In this document: in pieces, positions 47,945-56,567 of the stretch | Layout: the number at the start of each line of letters is the position of its first letter | How positions within the stretch are numbered: position 1 is the stretch's first letter | Origin: Streptomyces sp. LaPpAH-108 | GTDB taxonomy: Bacteria; Actinomycetota; Actinomycetes; Streptomycetales; Streptomycetaceae | DNA: 64,000 bases | Direction of reading: 5' to 3' | NCBI RefSeq assembly: GCF_000373625.1 | Contig: NZ_KB891998.1 | Span: 1 to 64,000, forward strand | Program-made: the position numbers and the translations under genes | The notes under the pieces: generated by a model | Database searches by the model: none | Seen by the model: the letters and a program-made list of their open reading frames with translations, nothing else | What the model was told of the DNA's origin: nothing

Positions 47945-48708
47945 CCTCGCGGATACGCCACCCCTACCTGGACCACCCCGCCCCGCTCGCCTTCGCCCAC
48001 CGGGGCGGCGCGGCCGAGGGCCTGGAGAACACCGTCGCGCAGTTCCGGCGCGCGGCCGAGCTGGGCTACCGGTACATGGAGACCGACGTGCACACCACGG
48101 CGGACGGCCGGCTCGTCGCCTTCCACGACCCGACCCTGGACCGCACGACCGACGGCCGGGGCCGGATCGCGGACCTGCCCTGGCGGGAGGTGAGCCAGGC
48201 GCGGGTGGGAGGCGCGGAACCGGTGCCGCTCTTCGAGGAGTTGCTGGAGACGTTCCCCGGCATCCGCTGGAACGTGGACCTCAAGTCGGAGTCGGCGCTG
48301 CTGCCGTTCCTGGAGCTGGTCGAGCGGACGAACGCCTGGGACCGGGTGTGCGCGGGCTCCTTCTCCGAGGCACGGGTGGTGCGGGCGCAGCGCCTGGCCG
48401 GGCCGCGCCTGGCGACCTCGTTCGGCACGCGCGGGGTGCTCGGGCTGCGGCTGCGCTCCTGGGGGCTGCCCGTCCCGGTGCGCGGTTCGGCGGTGGCCGC
48501 ACAGGTGCCGGAGGCGCAGTCGGGCGTCCCGGTGGTGGACGCGGCCTTCGTGCGCGCCGCCCACGCGCGCGGGGTGCAGGTGCACGTGTGGACGATCAAC
48601 GAATCCGAGCGGATGCACCGGCTCCTGGATCTGGGAGTCGATGGCATCATGACCGATCACATCGACACGTTGCGTGAGGTCATGGAGGACCGGGGCGCCT
48701 GGGTCTGA
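47941..48708 (+). CDS. Glycerophosphodiester phosphodiesterase
   Basis: A 255-residue GDPD-family enzyme (glycerophosphodiester to sn-glycerol 3-phosphate and an alcohol). The catalytic elements are FAHRGGAAEGLENTVAQF (His, Arg, Glu) and METDVHTTADGRLVAFHDPTLDRTTDG (metal-binding and acid/base residues). INESERMHRLLDLGVDGIMTDHID at the end is also family-typical. No signal peptide is visible, so it is cytoplasmic. It starts on the GTG that overlaps the end of yczE, so the two are translated together. Confidence 0.93.
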   Translation: MTSRIRHPYLDHPAPLAFAHRGGAAEGLENTVAQFRRAAELGYRYMETDVHTTADGRLVAFHDPTLDRTTDGRGRIADLPWREVSQARVGGAEPVPLFEELLETFPGIRWNVDLKSESALLPFLELVERTNAWDRVCAGSFSEARVVRAQRLAGPRLATSFGTRGVLGLRLRSWGLPVPVRGSAVAAQVPEAQSGVPVVDAAFVRAAHARGVQVHVWTINESERMHRLLDLGVDGIMTDHIDTLREVMEDRGAWV

Positions 48709-48774
48709 ACCGCCCCGAGTGCCCTCGCCGCCCGCCGCGCGCACGGCACTGCGGCGGGGAAGCGAGGGCGCGGG

Positions 48775-50121
48775 GTGGGCACCGACACCGTGCGGGCGGA
48801 GGTGGCCGACGAGGCCGCCGGACTGCGGCGCGAACAGCGCGGCTGGTACTTCTACGACTGGGCGTGCTCGGTCTATTCGACGAGCGTCCTGACCGTGTTC
48901 CTCGGCCCGTACCTCACGGCCGTCGCCCGCCACGCGGCCGACGCCGAGGGGTACGTCCATCCGCTCGGCATCCCGGTGCGCGCGGGCTCGTTCTTCGCGT
49001 ACGCGGTCTCCCTGTCGGTGATCGTGGCCGTGCTGATCATGCCGCTGGTGGGCAGCGCCGCCGACCGCACCGGCCGCAAGAAGCCGCTGCTGGCCGCCGC
49101 CGCGTACACCGGGGCCGCCGCGACGACCGGCATGTTCTTCCTGGACGGCGACCGCTATCTGCTCGGCGGACTCCTCCTGATCGTCGCCAACGCGGCGCAG
49201 TCGGTCGGGATGATGCTCTACAACGCCTATCTGCCGCAGATCTCCACGCCCGCCGAGCGCGACGCGGTCTCCTCGCGCGGCTGGGCCTTCGGCTACGCGT
49301 CTGGCTCCCTGGTCCTCGTCGCCGACCTGGTGCTCTTCTCCGCGCACGACTCCTTCGGGCTGACCCAGTCGGAGGCCGTACGGATCTGTCTGGCCACGGC
49401 CGGGCTGTGGTGGGGCGCCTTCACGCTCGTACCGCTGCGCGCGCTGCGCGACCGGCACGCGCGCGTGGCCGCCGCCGCGCCGACGGGCCTGCGCCAGCTC
49501 GCGGCGACCGTACGGGACATGCGCCGCCACCCGCGCACCCTGGCCTTCCTGCTGGCCTACCTCGTCTACAACGACGGCATCCAGACGGTGATCACCCAGG
49601 CGTCGGTCTACGGCTCGGAGGAGCTGCGGCTCGGCCAGTCCACGCTGATCGGCGCGGTCCTCCTCGTCCAGGTGCTGGCGGTGGCGGGCGCGCTGGCCAT
49701 GGGGCGCCTCGCGCGGAGCTACGGCGCGCAGCGCACGGTGCTGGGCTCGCTGGTGGCGTGGACACTGACGCTGGGTGCCGGGTACTTCCTGCCCGCCCGG
49801 GTGCCGGTGTGGTTCTTCGTGCTCGCCGGTGCCATCGGTCTGGTCCTCGGCGGCAGCCAGGCCCTGTCCCGCTCGCTCTTCTCGCACCTGGTCCCGCCGG
49901 GCAAGGAGGCCGAGTACTTCTCGGCTTACGAGCTGAGCGACCGGGGTATGAGCTGGCTCGGCCCTCTGCTGTTCGGGCTGACCTACCAGCTGACCGGGAG
50001 CTACCGCTCGGCGATCGTGTCGCTGGTGGCCTTCTTCGTCATCGGCTTCGTCCTGCTGGCCCGGGTTCCGGTGCGGCGTGCGATCGACGAGGCGGGGAAT
50101 CCGGTTCCGGACAGGATTTAG
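48775..50121 (+). CDS. MFS transporter, UMF1/Atg22 type
   Basis: A 448-residue membrane protein with the UMF1 signature at the N-terminus (RGWYFYDWACSVYSTSVLTVFLGPYL) and about 12 helices. GSAADRTGRKKPLL is the MFS loop after helix 2, and LGGSQALSRSLFSHLVPPGKEAEYFSAYELSDRGMSWLGPL is typical of this family near the C-terminus. Substrates are unknown for bacterial members; yeast Atg22 exports amino acids from the vacuole. The GTG start is chosen from family length. It lies 66 bp after the phosphodiesterase. Confidence 0.88.
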   Translation: MGTDTVRAEVADEAAGLRREQRGWYFYDWACSVYSTSVLTVFLGPYLTAVARHAADAEGYVHPLGIPVRAGSFFAYAVSLSVIVAVLIMPLVGSAADRTGRKKPLLAAAAYTGAAATTGMFFLDGDRYLLGGLLLIVANAAQSVGMMLYNAYLPQISTPAERDAVSSRGWAFGYASGSLVLVADLVLFSAHDSFGLTQSEAVRICLATAGLWWGAFTLVPLRALRDRHARVAAAAPTGLRQLAATVRDMRRHPRTLAFLLAYLVYNDGIQTVITQASVYGSEELRLGQSTLIGAVLLVQVLAVAGALAMGRLARSYGAQRTVLGSLVAWTLTLGAGYFLPARVPVWFFVLAGAIGLVLGGSQALSRSLFSHLVPPGKEAEYFSAYELSDRGMSWLGPLLFGLTYQLTGSYRSAIVSLVAFFVIGFVLLARVPVRRAIDEAGNPVPDRI

Positions 50122-50288
50122 CGTTCCACACGAAAGGGCGGTAGTGTACGCGTTTGGCCTGCCAGGCGTACCGTTACTGCGCGTCAAAGCCAGCGAAACG
50201 CTGGGTGACATCTGCTGTCAGATGTGACAAACCGGGCGCCTGTGGGTAGAACAAGGGGCGGCTACGACGGCGACGCATGACCCTGAAC

Positions 50289-50316
50289 GGGAATCTTTAC
50301 CGCCGACCGGACGTTG
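50289..50316 (+). promoter_or_regulatory. Sigma-R-type (disulfide-stress) promoter of rbpA
   Basis: GGGAAT (50289-50294), an 18-base spacer, then GTTG (50313-50316). This matches the sigma-R consensus GGAAT-N18-GTT well. It lies 61 bases before the rbpA start. In Streptomyces coelicolor, rbpA is a known sigma-R target, so the site is expected here. Confidence 0.88.
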
Positions 50317-50376
50317 ACCGGATGACGACGACAGCGACACCTGTCCTGTGGGCGACAAGCCCGGGAGGCACGATTC

Positions 50377-50751
50377 ATGAGTGAGCGAGCTCTTCGCGGT
50401 ACGCGCCTCGTGGTGACCAGCTACGAGACGGACCGCGGCATCGACCTGGCCCCGCGCCAGGCCGTGGAGTACGCATGTGAGAAGGGGCATCGCTTCGAGA
50501 TGCCCTTCTCGGTCGAGGCGGAGATTCCGCCGGAGTGGGAGTGCAAGGTCTGCGGCGCCCAGGCACTCCTGGTCGACGGCGACGGCCCTGAGGAGAAGAA
50601 GGCCAAGCCCGCGCGTACCCACTGGGACATGCTGATGGAGCGGCGCACCCGTGAGGAGCTCGAAGAGGTCCTCGAGGAGCGCCTGGCGGTTCTGCGCTCG
50701 GGGGCGATGAACATCGCCGTACACCCGCGCGACAGCCGCAAGTCCGCGTAA
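50377..50751 (+). CDS. rbpA: RNA polymerase-binding protein RbpA
   Basis: A 124-residue transcription factor of actinobacteria that binds RNA polymerase and group 1/2 sigma factors and helps open promoters. The N-terminal arm (MSERALRGTRLVVTSYETD) and core domain with zinc-type cysteines (CEKGHRFEMPF and CKVCGAQ) precede a basic linker (EEKKAKPARTHWDML). The C-terminal sigma-interaction helix carries MERRTREELEEVLEERLAVLR. The ATG is preceded by GGGAGG. Length is normal. It is followed by a 22-bp stem terminator. Confidence 0.97.
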   Translation: MSERALRGTRLVVTSYETDRGIDLAPRQAVEYACEKGHRFEMPFSVEAEIPPEWECKVCGAQALLVDGDGPEEKKAKPARTHWDMLMERRTREELEEVLEERLAVLRSGAMNIAVHPRDSRKSA

Positions 50752-50775
50752 CCCCTCCGGGGGCTGGCACGCGAG

Positions 50776-50824
50776 AGAACCGCGGGCGCCGTACATCTTC
50801 GCGATGTACGGCGCCCGCGGTTCT
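50776..50824. terminator. Very strong hairpin after rbpA
   Basis: A perfect 22-bp stem (arms 50776-50797 and 50803-50824) with the loop ttcgc, 24 bases after the rbpA stop. No T-run follows. It would act on both strands, so it also isolates rbpA from the minus-strand fxsA side. Confidence 0.92.
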
Positions 50825-51320
50825 GTGCTGTCCGGGCCCGCCCTCGCTGTCTGAACCCGGCTGCCCTCGTCAGCTGTCCGGCCCGGCCGCCCGCCGTCCG
50901 GGGCGCGCACGACCGTCCGTGTCCTGGCGGCGCAAAACCGGCGGGGGCGACGCTCTTCAGCGGCCACATCGGCGTCCCCTCGCTCCGCCCGTCCACCCGT
51001 ACGAGGCACGCGACGAGGCGGAGGATCCGCAGGAAGCGGTGCGCGGGAAGCGGTGCGCGGGAGGCGGCGGCGCGGGCACGGGAAACGGTGCCCAGACACG
51101 GGAAACGGTGCGCGGACGTGGGAGGCCGGTGGGGCGGACGCGGGAAGCGGCGCGCAGGTGCGGGAGGCGGTGGCACGAACGCGGGAGGCAGTCACACGAA
51201 CGCGGGAAGCGGTGGCGGGAACGCGAGAGGCAGTGGCGCGGGCGCGGGGCTTCGGTCGTCAGCGGGTCTGCGGCGTCGGGAGCAGTGAGACCGGGGCTTG
51301 GGCGGGAGCGTCCGGCGCGT
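50825..51320. repeat. Intergenic region with 21-bp minisatellite
   Basis: Between the rbpA terminator and fxsA. 51035-51250 is a run of degenerate 21-bp units of gcgggaagcggtggcggga-ac type; four successive units (about 51157-51240) are well in register. Read on the plus strand they would give a REAVxxT heptapeptide repeat, but there is no ribosome site. The rest, 50825-51034, holds nothing I can support. Confidence 0.7.
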
Positions 51321-51881
51321 TCAGCGGTTCAGGGGTGGGCGGGGTTCGTCCGGGGTGTCGTCGTGGTGTTCGCGGATGACCTCGCCCTGGACGACCTTGC
51401 CGTCGGGGCGGTGGATGCGGGCCTGCTGGAAGGCGTCGCCGAGGGAGCCCGGGGCGGCCACGCGGAGCTTGCGGTTCACCAGGTGGTCGGTGCGGCGGCG
51501 TACGAGGGTCTGGACCGGGGGCAGCAGCAGGAGCAGTCCGGCCACGTCGGAGAGCACGCCCGGGATCATCAGCAGCAGTCCGGCGAGCATCAGCAGGCCG
51601 TTGCCGCCGCCCGAAGAGGGGGCGGTGCCACGCCGCAGGGCCTCGTCCAGGTTGCGGAAGGCCCGGCGGCCCGCGCGCTTGACGACGACGGCGCCCGCGA
51701 CGAAGCCCGCGACCAGCAGCAGGAACACGGCCAGTCCCCCGGCCGCGTCCGCGACCAGGATCAGCAGCCAGATCTCCAGCACCAGCCAGGCGGCGAGGCC
51801 CAGCGGCAGCCAGCGGCGCAGGGCCGAACGCCGGGGACGCCCGGTCTGCGTCTGCGGAGGGGTGGGTGCGCCAGTCGTCAT
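51321..51881 (-). CDS. fxsA: FxsA-family membrane protein
   Basis: A 186-residue protein with four hydrophobic stretches in the FxsA pattern (RWLPLGLAAWLVLEIWLLIL, GGLAVFLLLVAGFVAGAVVV, then LLMLAGLLLMIPGVLSDVAGLLLLLPP). FxsA was named for relieving phage T7 exclusion by F in E. coli; its ordinary role is unknown. The polar C-terminus (VVQGEVIREHHDD) is cytoplasmic. The ATG at 51881 is used. In Streptomyces it often lies beside rbpA and ppm1, as here. Confidence 0.9.
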   Translation of the reverse strand: MTTGAPTPPQTQTGRPRRSALRRWLPLGLAAWLVLEIWLLILVADAAGGLAVFLLLVAGFVAGAVVVKRAGRRAFRNLDEALRRGTAPSSGGGNGLLMLAGLLLMIPGVLSDVAGLLLLLPPVQTLVRRRTDHLVNRKLRVAAPGSLGDAFQQARIHRPDGKVVQGEVIREHHDDTPDEPRPPLNR

Positions 51882-51955
51882 GGTTCCAGTGTGCCTGGGC
51901 CCGGCTCAGCGCGGGATAAGGGGGTGATCGTCCCGGCGGCCGGACCCGGTGGAGG

Positions 51956-52801
51956 CTACTCGCCCCCGACGGCGCCCTTGGCGTCGGACTTGGTGTCGGC
52001 CTTGCTCCCGCCCTTGACCGCACCCTTGGCCCTGAGCTTGCCCACCCGGTCCCCCACGCCCCACGCGGTGACCCGCCACAGCGCCTCGACCAGGATGTCC
52101 TTGCTCATCTTGGAGTCGCCGAACTCGCGCTCCACGAAGGTGATCGGCACTTCGACCACGTGGTACCCGGCCTTGACCGAGCGCCGGGCCAGGTCGACCT
52201 GGAAGCAGTACCCCTGCGAGGCGACCTCCTCCAGGCCGAGCCCCTCCAGGGTCTCGCGGCGGAAGGCGCGGTAGCCGCCGGTGATGTCGCGCAGCGGGAG
52301 GTCCAGGGCGAGGCGGGAGTAGAGGCTGCCGCCGCGCGAGATGGCCTCGCGGGACTTGGGCCAGTTGACCACCCGGCCACCGGGCACCCAGCGGGAGCCG
52401 AGCACCAGGTCGGCGCCCTTGAGCGCGGTGAGCAGACGGGGCAGTTCCTCGGGCTGGTGGGAGCCGTCGGCGTCCATCTCGACCAGGACGCCGTAGCCGT
52501 GCTCCAGGCCCCAGCGGAAGCCCGCGAGGTAGGCGGCGCCCAGGCCCTCCTTGCCCTTGCGGTGCAGCACCTTGACGTGATCGTCGGCCGCCGCCAGCTC
52601 GTCGGCGAGCTTGCCGGTGCCGTCGGGGCTGTTGTCATCCGCCACGAGGACGTGTGCTGCGGGGACGGCCTTGCGTACCCGGCCCACGATCGCCTTGATG
52701 TTCTCCGCCTCGTTGTAGGTCGGAATGATCACCAGGACCGTGCCGAGCGGGCCGAACTGCCTCCCCCGGGCCGTGGCCTCGAGGGTCTCGCCGTCGTTCA
52801 C
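51956..52801 (-). CDS. ppm1: Polyprenol-phosphate mannose synthase (GT2)
   Basis: A 281-residue GT2 enzyme, dolichol-phosphate-mannose-synthase type (GDP-mannose + polyprenyl phosphate to polyprenyl-phospho-mannose), which serves protein O-mannosylation and lipoglycan synthesis. Motifs: VIIPTYNEAENI, ADDNSPDGTGKLAD, MDADGSHQPEELP (DxD) and LGSRWVPGGRVVNWPKSREAISRGGS. No membrane helices, as in other one-domain members. The GTG at 52801 has AAGGGGC 6 bases upstream and is preferred over ATG 52846. The last 25 residues are a Lys/Ala/Gly-rich tail. Confidence 0.9.
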   Translation of the reverse strand: MNDGETLEATARGRQFGPLGTVLVIIPTYNEAENIKAIVGRVRKAVPAAHVLVADDNSPDGTGKLADELAAADDHVKVLHRKGKEGLGAAYLAGFRWGLEHGYGVLVEMDADGSHQPEELPRLLTALKGADLVLGSRWVPGGRVVNWPKSREAISRGGSLYSRLALDLPLRDITGGYRAFRRETLEGLGLEEVASQGYCFQVDLARRSVKAGYHVVEVPITFVEREFGDSKMSKDILVEALWRVTAWGVGDRVGKLRAKGAVKGGSKADTKSDAKGAVGGE

Positions 52802-53334
52802 TGCTGCCCCTTCATGTCGTACGCAGGCGTCCACCATAGTGGTCACGGCCTGCGATGACGTGACAGCACGTTCCTACGGTGGTGTCGATTGCGCAAGAGG
52901 CGGGTAGGAATCGCTTTTTCACCGTTCTGTCCGGCGGCGGATGGGGGCCCGGCGCCCTTCGGGCCGACCTGGGGCCCGCTGGCTGCGGGTCGACCGAGAG
53001 CCGTTGTCTACTGAGCGACCGGGCCCCACCCGGGTCACACCTGGCCGGCCGGCGGAGCGTTCCCCCGTCGGCGCGGACGCTGAGCCTGGCACCCAGCGAC
53101 GGTGCCCCCAAGCGGCACACCGTCCCTGACCCAGCGGCGCTGCGACGAGTACGCGAACACTCGGCGGCCGGGCGTCCGGTGGTGGACGCGGCCGAACCTA
53201 CCGGCCCCCGCCCTTCGACTGTCAACAGCCCTGTGGCCTGCACAAACACCGGCGGGGGCGGGGCTTGTCGCAAGGATGCGCAGGTCGGGCGGCGGTGCGG
53301 CGGCGCGGACCCCGGGTGGCGCCGCCGCCGTAGA
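52802..53334. other. 533-bp gap between ppm1 and the amidohydrolase gene
   Basis: No gene supported. It must hold the ppm1 promoter. Visible are a short hairpin at 52946-52965 (ggcccg, 8-base loop, cgggcc) and a less G/C-rich patch around 52885-52925 (gtaggaatcgctttttcac), where a promoter could lie. I see no clear -35/-10 pair. Confidence 0.4.
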
Positions 53335-54951
53335 TCACTCGCCCGGCCGTACGTACACGGTCCGGCCGCCCACCACCGTGCGCAGGCAGACGGGCAGTTC
53401 GCGGTCGGGGCCCAGGTCAGGCAGGCCGGGGGTGCCGGAGCGCGGGTCGGTGGACCAGCGGGCGACCCGGTCGTCGGGGGCCTGGACGACCAGTTCGCCG
53501 GTGTGCCAGACGGCGTAGTCGGCCGGGGCGCCGGGCACCAGGACGCCCGCGTCGTCGCGGCCGATGGCCCGCCAGCCGCCGCGCGTGTGCGCGGTGAACG
53601 CGGCGCGCACCGAGACCCGGTGCTCGGGGGTGCGGTGGAAGGCGGCGGCGCGGACGGTGCCCCAGGGGTCGAGCGGGGTGACCGGGCTGTCCGAGCCGAA
53701 AGCGAGGGGTACTCCGGCGCGCAGCAGGGCGGCGAAGGGGTTGAGCGTGCGGGCCCGCTCGGCGCCGAGCCGCTGGGCGTACATGCCGTCCTCGCCGCCC
53801 CAGACCGCGTCGAAGGCGGGCTGCACGGAGGCGATCAGGCCCAGCTCCGCGAAGGCGGCGACCGTCTCGGGGGTCAGCATCTCGGCGTGCTCGACGCGGT
53901 GCCGGGCGGCCCGGACCCGGGCGAGGCCGACCTTCTCGGCGGCGGCACGCATCCCGTCCACGACAGCGGTGACGGCCGCGTCCCCGATGGCGTGGAAGCC
54001 CGCCTGGAGGCCCGCCTCGGTGCAGGCGACGACGTGTGCGGCGACCGCGTCGGCGTCCAGGTAGGCGGTGCCGGTGCGGCCGGTGTCGGCGTACGGCTCG
54101 TGCAGGCAGGCGGTGTGGGAGCCGAGGGCGCCGTCCACGAAGAGGTCGCCCGCCGCGCCGAGGGCGCCGAGGGCGCGGGCCTTGTCCACGTCCTGTTCGG
54201 CCCAGTAGCCGATGACGCGGGGTCCGTGCCGTTCGGCGGCGAGCTTCAGGAGGCCGGTGAAGTCGTCCTCGGAGGAGATCGCGGGGCCGCCGCACTCGTG
54301 CACGGAGCCGATGCCGAGGGAGGCGGCGCGGTCGAGCGCCGCGCGCTGGGCCTCGGCGCGCTGGGCGGGGGTGAGCGCGGCGAAGGCGGCCTCGCGGACG
54401 GCGTGGTGGTCGTCGGCGGTGAGCGGCGCGTCGGCGCGGCTCACCGCGGCGGGTACGAGGTCGAGGAGGGCGGTGCTGACGACGGCCGAGTGGACGTCGG
54501 CGCGGGAGAGGTAGAGGGGACGGCCGCCGGTCGCGGCGTCCAGCTCGGCGCGGGTCGGCGGGCGCCCGCCCGGCCAGCGGGCGGCGTCCCAGCCGTGACC
54601 GAGGAGCACCCGGTCGGCGGGGCGCCGGGCGGCGAAGGCACGGACCCGGTCGAGGGCCGCCTCCAGGGACGGCGCGTCGGAGAGGTCGAGCCCGGTCAGG
54701 GCGAGGCCGGTGGCCGTGGTGTGGACGTGGGCGTCGGTGAAGGCCGGGGTGACGAGGGCGCCGTCGAGGTCGATCACCTGGTCCACGCCGTCGGCGAAGG
54801 CGTCGGCGGCGCCCTCGGAGCCGACCCAGGCGACCTGGCCGCGCTCCACGACCATCGCGGTGGCGAAGGGGTCGGCGGGGCTGTGGACCTCGCCCCGGCG
54901 CAGCAGGACGGTCTGGGGGTCGCTCGTGGGGTCGGCGCACTGGTCACTCAT
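53335..54951 (-). CDS. Amidohydrolase family protein (YtcJ-like)
   Basis: A 538-residue metal-dependent amidohydrolase of the YtcJ/N-substituted formamide deformylase group. Metal ligands: DAHVHT (HxH), FHAIGDAAV, HRVEHAE and the catalytic Asp in AFGSDSPVTPLDPW. An N-terminal beta-sandwich (VLLRRGEVHSPADPF) and a C-terminal part of the same (DYAVWHTGELVVQAP) frame the TIM barrel. The substrate is unknown. The ATG at 54951 is close behind the Lrp gene on the same strand (63 bp). Confidence 0.88.
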   Translation of the reverse strand: MSDQCADPTSDPQTVLLRRGEVHSPADPFATAMVVERGQVAWVGSEGAADAFADGVDQVIDLDGALVTPAFTDAHVHTTATGLALTGLDLSDAPSLEAALDRVRAFAARRPADRVLLGHGWDAARWPGGRPPTRAELDAATGGRPLYLSRADVHSAVVSTALLDLVPAAVSRADAPLTADDHHAVREAAFAALTPAQRAEAQRAALDRAASLGIGSVHECGGPAISSEDDFTGLLKLAAERHGPRVIGYWAEQDVDKARALGALGAAGDLFVDGALGSHTACLHEPYADTGRTGTAYLDADAVAAHVVACTEAGLQAGFHAIGDAAVTAVVDGMRAAAEKVGLARVRAARHRVEHAEMLTPETVAAFAELGLIASVQPAFDAVWGGEDGMYAQRLGAERARTLNPFAALLRAGVPLAFGSDSPVTPLDPWGTVRAAAFHRTPEHRVSVRAAFTAHTRGGWRAIGRDDAGVLVPGAPADYAVWHTGELVVQAPDDRVARWSTDPRSGTPGLPDLGPDRELPVCLRTVVGGRTVYVRPGE

Positions 54952-55014
54952 GTCCCACAGTCTCTCGCGTGCGCGCGGGAGGGCGGGAACCGGGGCGGAC
55001 GGGGACCGAGGGGG

Positions 55015-55455
55015 TCAGATCCTCGGCGGCCGTGCCTCGTACGGCGTGGAGAGCACGACCGTGGTGCGGGTGGAGACCCCGGCCAGCGAGCGGAGCCGGG
55101 CGAGCAGTTCCTCCAGCTCGTGCGGGGTGGCCACGCGGACCTTGAGGATGTAGTTCTCGTCCCCGGCGACGCTGTGGCAGGCCTCGATCTCGGGGACGCC
55201 CGCGAGCCGGTCGGCGATGTCGTCCGGGGCGCTGGGGTCGAAGGGTTTGACCGAGATGAAGGCGGTCAGCGGCAGCCCGACGGCCTCGGGGTCGACGACG
55301 GCCGCGTACCCGCGGATGACGCCCCGCTGTTCGAGCCGGCGCACCCGCTGGTGCACGGCCGACGTGGACAGGCCCGTGGCCTTGCCCAGGTCTGTGTAGC
55401 TCATCCGCCCGTCCTTGACGAGCAGCTGCACGATCTGACGGTCCAGCTCCTCCAT
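55015..55455 (-). CDS. Lrp/AsnC-family regulator
   Basis: A 146-residue Lrp/AsnC protein. The HTH is about 3-50 (LDRQIVQLLVKDGRMSYTDLGKATGLSTSAVHQRVRRLEQRGVI) and the RAM/ligand domain follows (AFISVKPFDP, CHSVAGDENYILKVRV). Such regulators respond to amino acids. The ATG at 55455 begins at the family start; the frame is open upstream to 55551. It is upstream of and in the same direction as the amidohydrolase gene, which it may control. Confidence 0.92.
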   Translation of the reverse strand: MEELDRQIVQLLVKDGRMSYTDLGKATGLSTSAVHQRVRRLEQRGVIRGYAAVVDPEAVGLPLTAFISVKPFDPSAPDDIADRLAGVPEIEACHSVAGDENYILKVRVATPHELEELLARLRSLAGVSTRTTVVLSTPYEARPPRI

Positions 55456-55664
55456 GTCGCAAGAACCTACAGGCCGCACGATCCTTTCCGGTACCCGAGC
55501 TGCGCAGGTCATACGGGGTACGCTCAGCTCGCCATGTGACGAACACCACAAGACTTGTGCGCGCTGCGTGATGTTCTCACGATTACCGCCGAGAGCGGAC
55601 GGGAAGTGCTTGCTGTGGTCGAGGCCGCAGTGCCTTCACGGCCCAGCCTTAGGGGGAGAATCCC

Positions 55665-56114
55665 ATGCAGAGTGTCAAGCGCCCCGTCCGTCCCGCCGCC
55701 AGGCGGCAGCCGCGCGTCGTCGAGCCCGTGCCGGAGTACGTCGAACCCGACTTCGACGACGACGCCGAGAGCCTGGACGCCGAGGACACCTACGACACGT
55801 TCGAGATGTACCGGGTGATCTGCCCGGACTGTGCGCAGCCCATCGCGCTCCTCGCGGACGAGGAGGTGCTGCCGGAGCACGCGCGGTGCGCCTCGCCGTG
55901 GAACCCGTTCGGCCTGACGGCCTGTGCGGGCACCGGCCGCGCGGCGGCGGACGCCCGCCCGGCCGACGCGTCCGCCGCGCCGCAGGAGCAGGACACCGCC
56001 CTGCTCCTGACGCTCCCCCAGGGTCTGGACTGGCGCACCCAGCCCTTCTCGCACGTCGGCGGCCCGGGCTCGCGCCCGATGCGCGTACCGGCGATGCGCG
56101 ACCGGGCCGCCTGA
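55665..56114 (+). CDS. Small acidic protein with Cys-pair motif, unknown function
   Basis: A 149-residue protein that I do not recognise. The N-terminus is basic (KRPVRPAARRQPR), then comes an acidic stretch (EPDFDDDAESLDAEDTYD). A zinc-ribbon-like half follows, with CPDCAQPIALLADEE and two further cysteines (ARCASPW and TACAGTG), so four cysteines could bind zinc. The ATG follows AGGGGGAGAATCCC. It is divergent from the Lrp gene; a strong hairpin lies after it. Confidence 0.75.
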   Translation: MQSVKRPVRPAARRQPRVVEPVPEYVEPDFDDDAESLDAEDTYDTFEMYRVICPDCAQPIALLADEEVLPEHARCASPWNPFGLTACAGTGRAAADARPADASAAPQEQDTALLLTLPQGLDWRTQPFSHVGGPGSRPMRVPAMRDRAA

Positions 56115-56130
56115 GCCCCCGTATCCGACG

Positions 56131-56175
56131 AACGCCCCGCCTCCCCGTGCGAGTCGCACCAGGGGGCGGGGCGTT
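56131..56175 (+). terminator. Hairpin terminator after the small acidic protein
   Basis: A long stem with one mismatch: aacgccccgcc on the left and ggcggggcgtt on the right. An inner gtgcg/cgcac hairpin lies between them. It begins 16 bases after the stop codon. Confidence 0.8.
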
Positions 56176-56324
56176 GTGCCGTTCGGGTGAGGGGCGCTTC
56201 CGTACGAGTGAAGCGCTGTGCCGTACGGGTGAGGCGGGGCCGGGGGGCGGCGGCCGACGCGGGTGGACTGACGCTCGATTTGGCGCGGGGGTGACCCCGG
56301 CGGGCGGGACCGCGTTGGCCTGGC

Positions 56325-56567
56325 ATGACCCCCATGCACACGGCCACCGGGCGTCAGCGCCGGCCCTTCGTCCCACGGCCCGCGGAACCGGCCGCGCCCC
56401 AGCCGCCGCAGGACCCGCCCATCTACCGGGAGGTGATGCGCGCCTGGGCCGACCGGGGCCGCACCCTGCCGGGCCGCCACGACCCGGAGTGGGTCGAACT
56501 GGCGGCCCCGCAGGTCGTCAAGGGGCAGTTCAGCGAGCCTCCGGGCCCGCCACATGACGGGCGATGA
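56325..56567 (+). CDS. Small conserved-looking protein, unknown function
   Basis: An 80-residue basic, proline-rich protein (QRRPFVPRPAEPAAPQPP) with a core YREVMRAWADRGRTLPGRHDPEWVELAAP. It resembles other small Streptomyces proteins by memory only. It overlaps the 3-prime end of the convergent acyl-CoA dehydrogenase gene by 38 bp, and no good ribosome site is visible, so it is less certain. ATG 56334 is an alternative start. Confidence 0.5.
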   Translation: MTPMHTATGRQRRPFVPRPAEPAAPQPPQDPPIYREVMRAWADRGRTLPGRHDPEWVELAAPQVVKGQFSEPPGPPHDGR

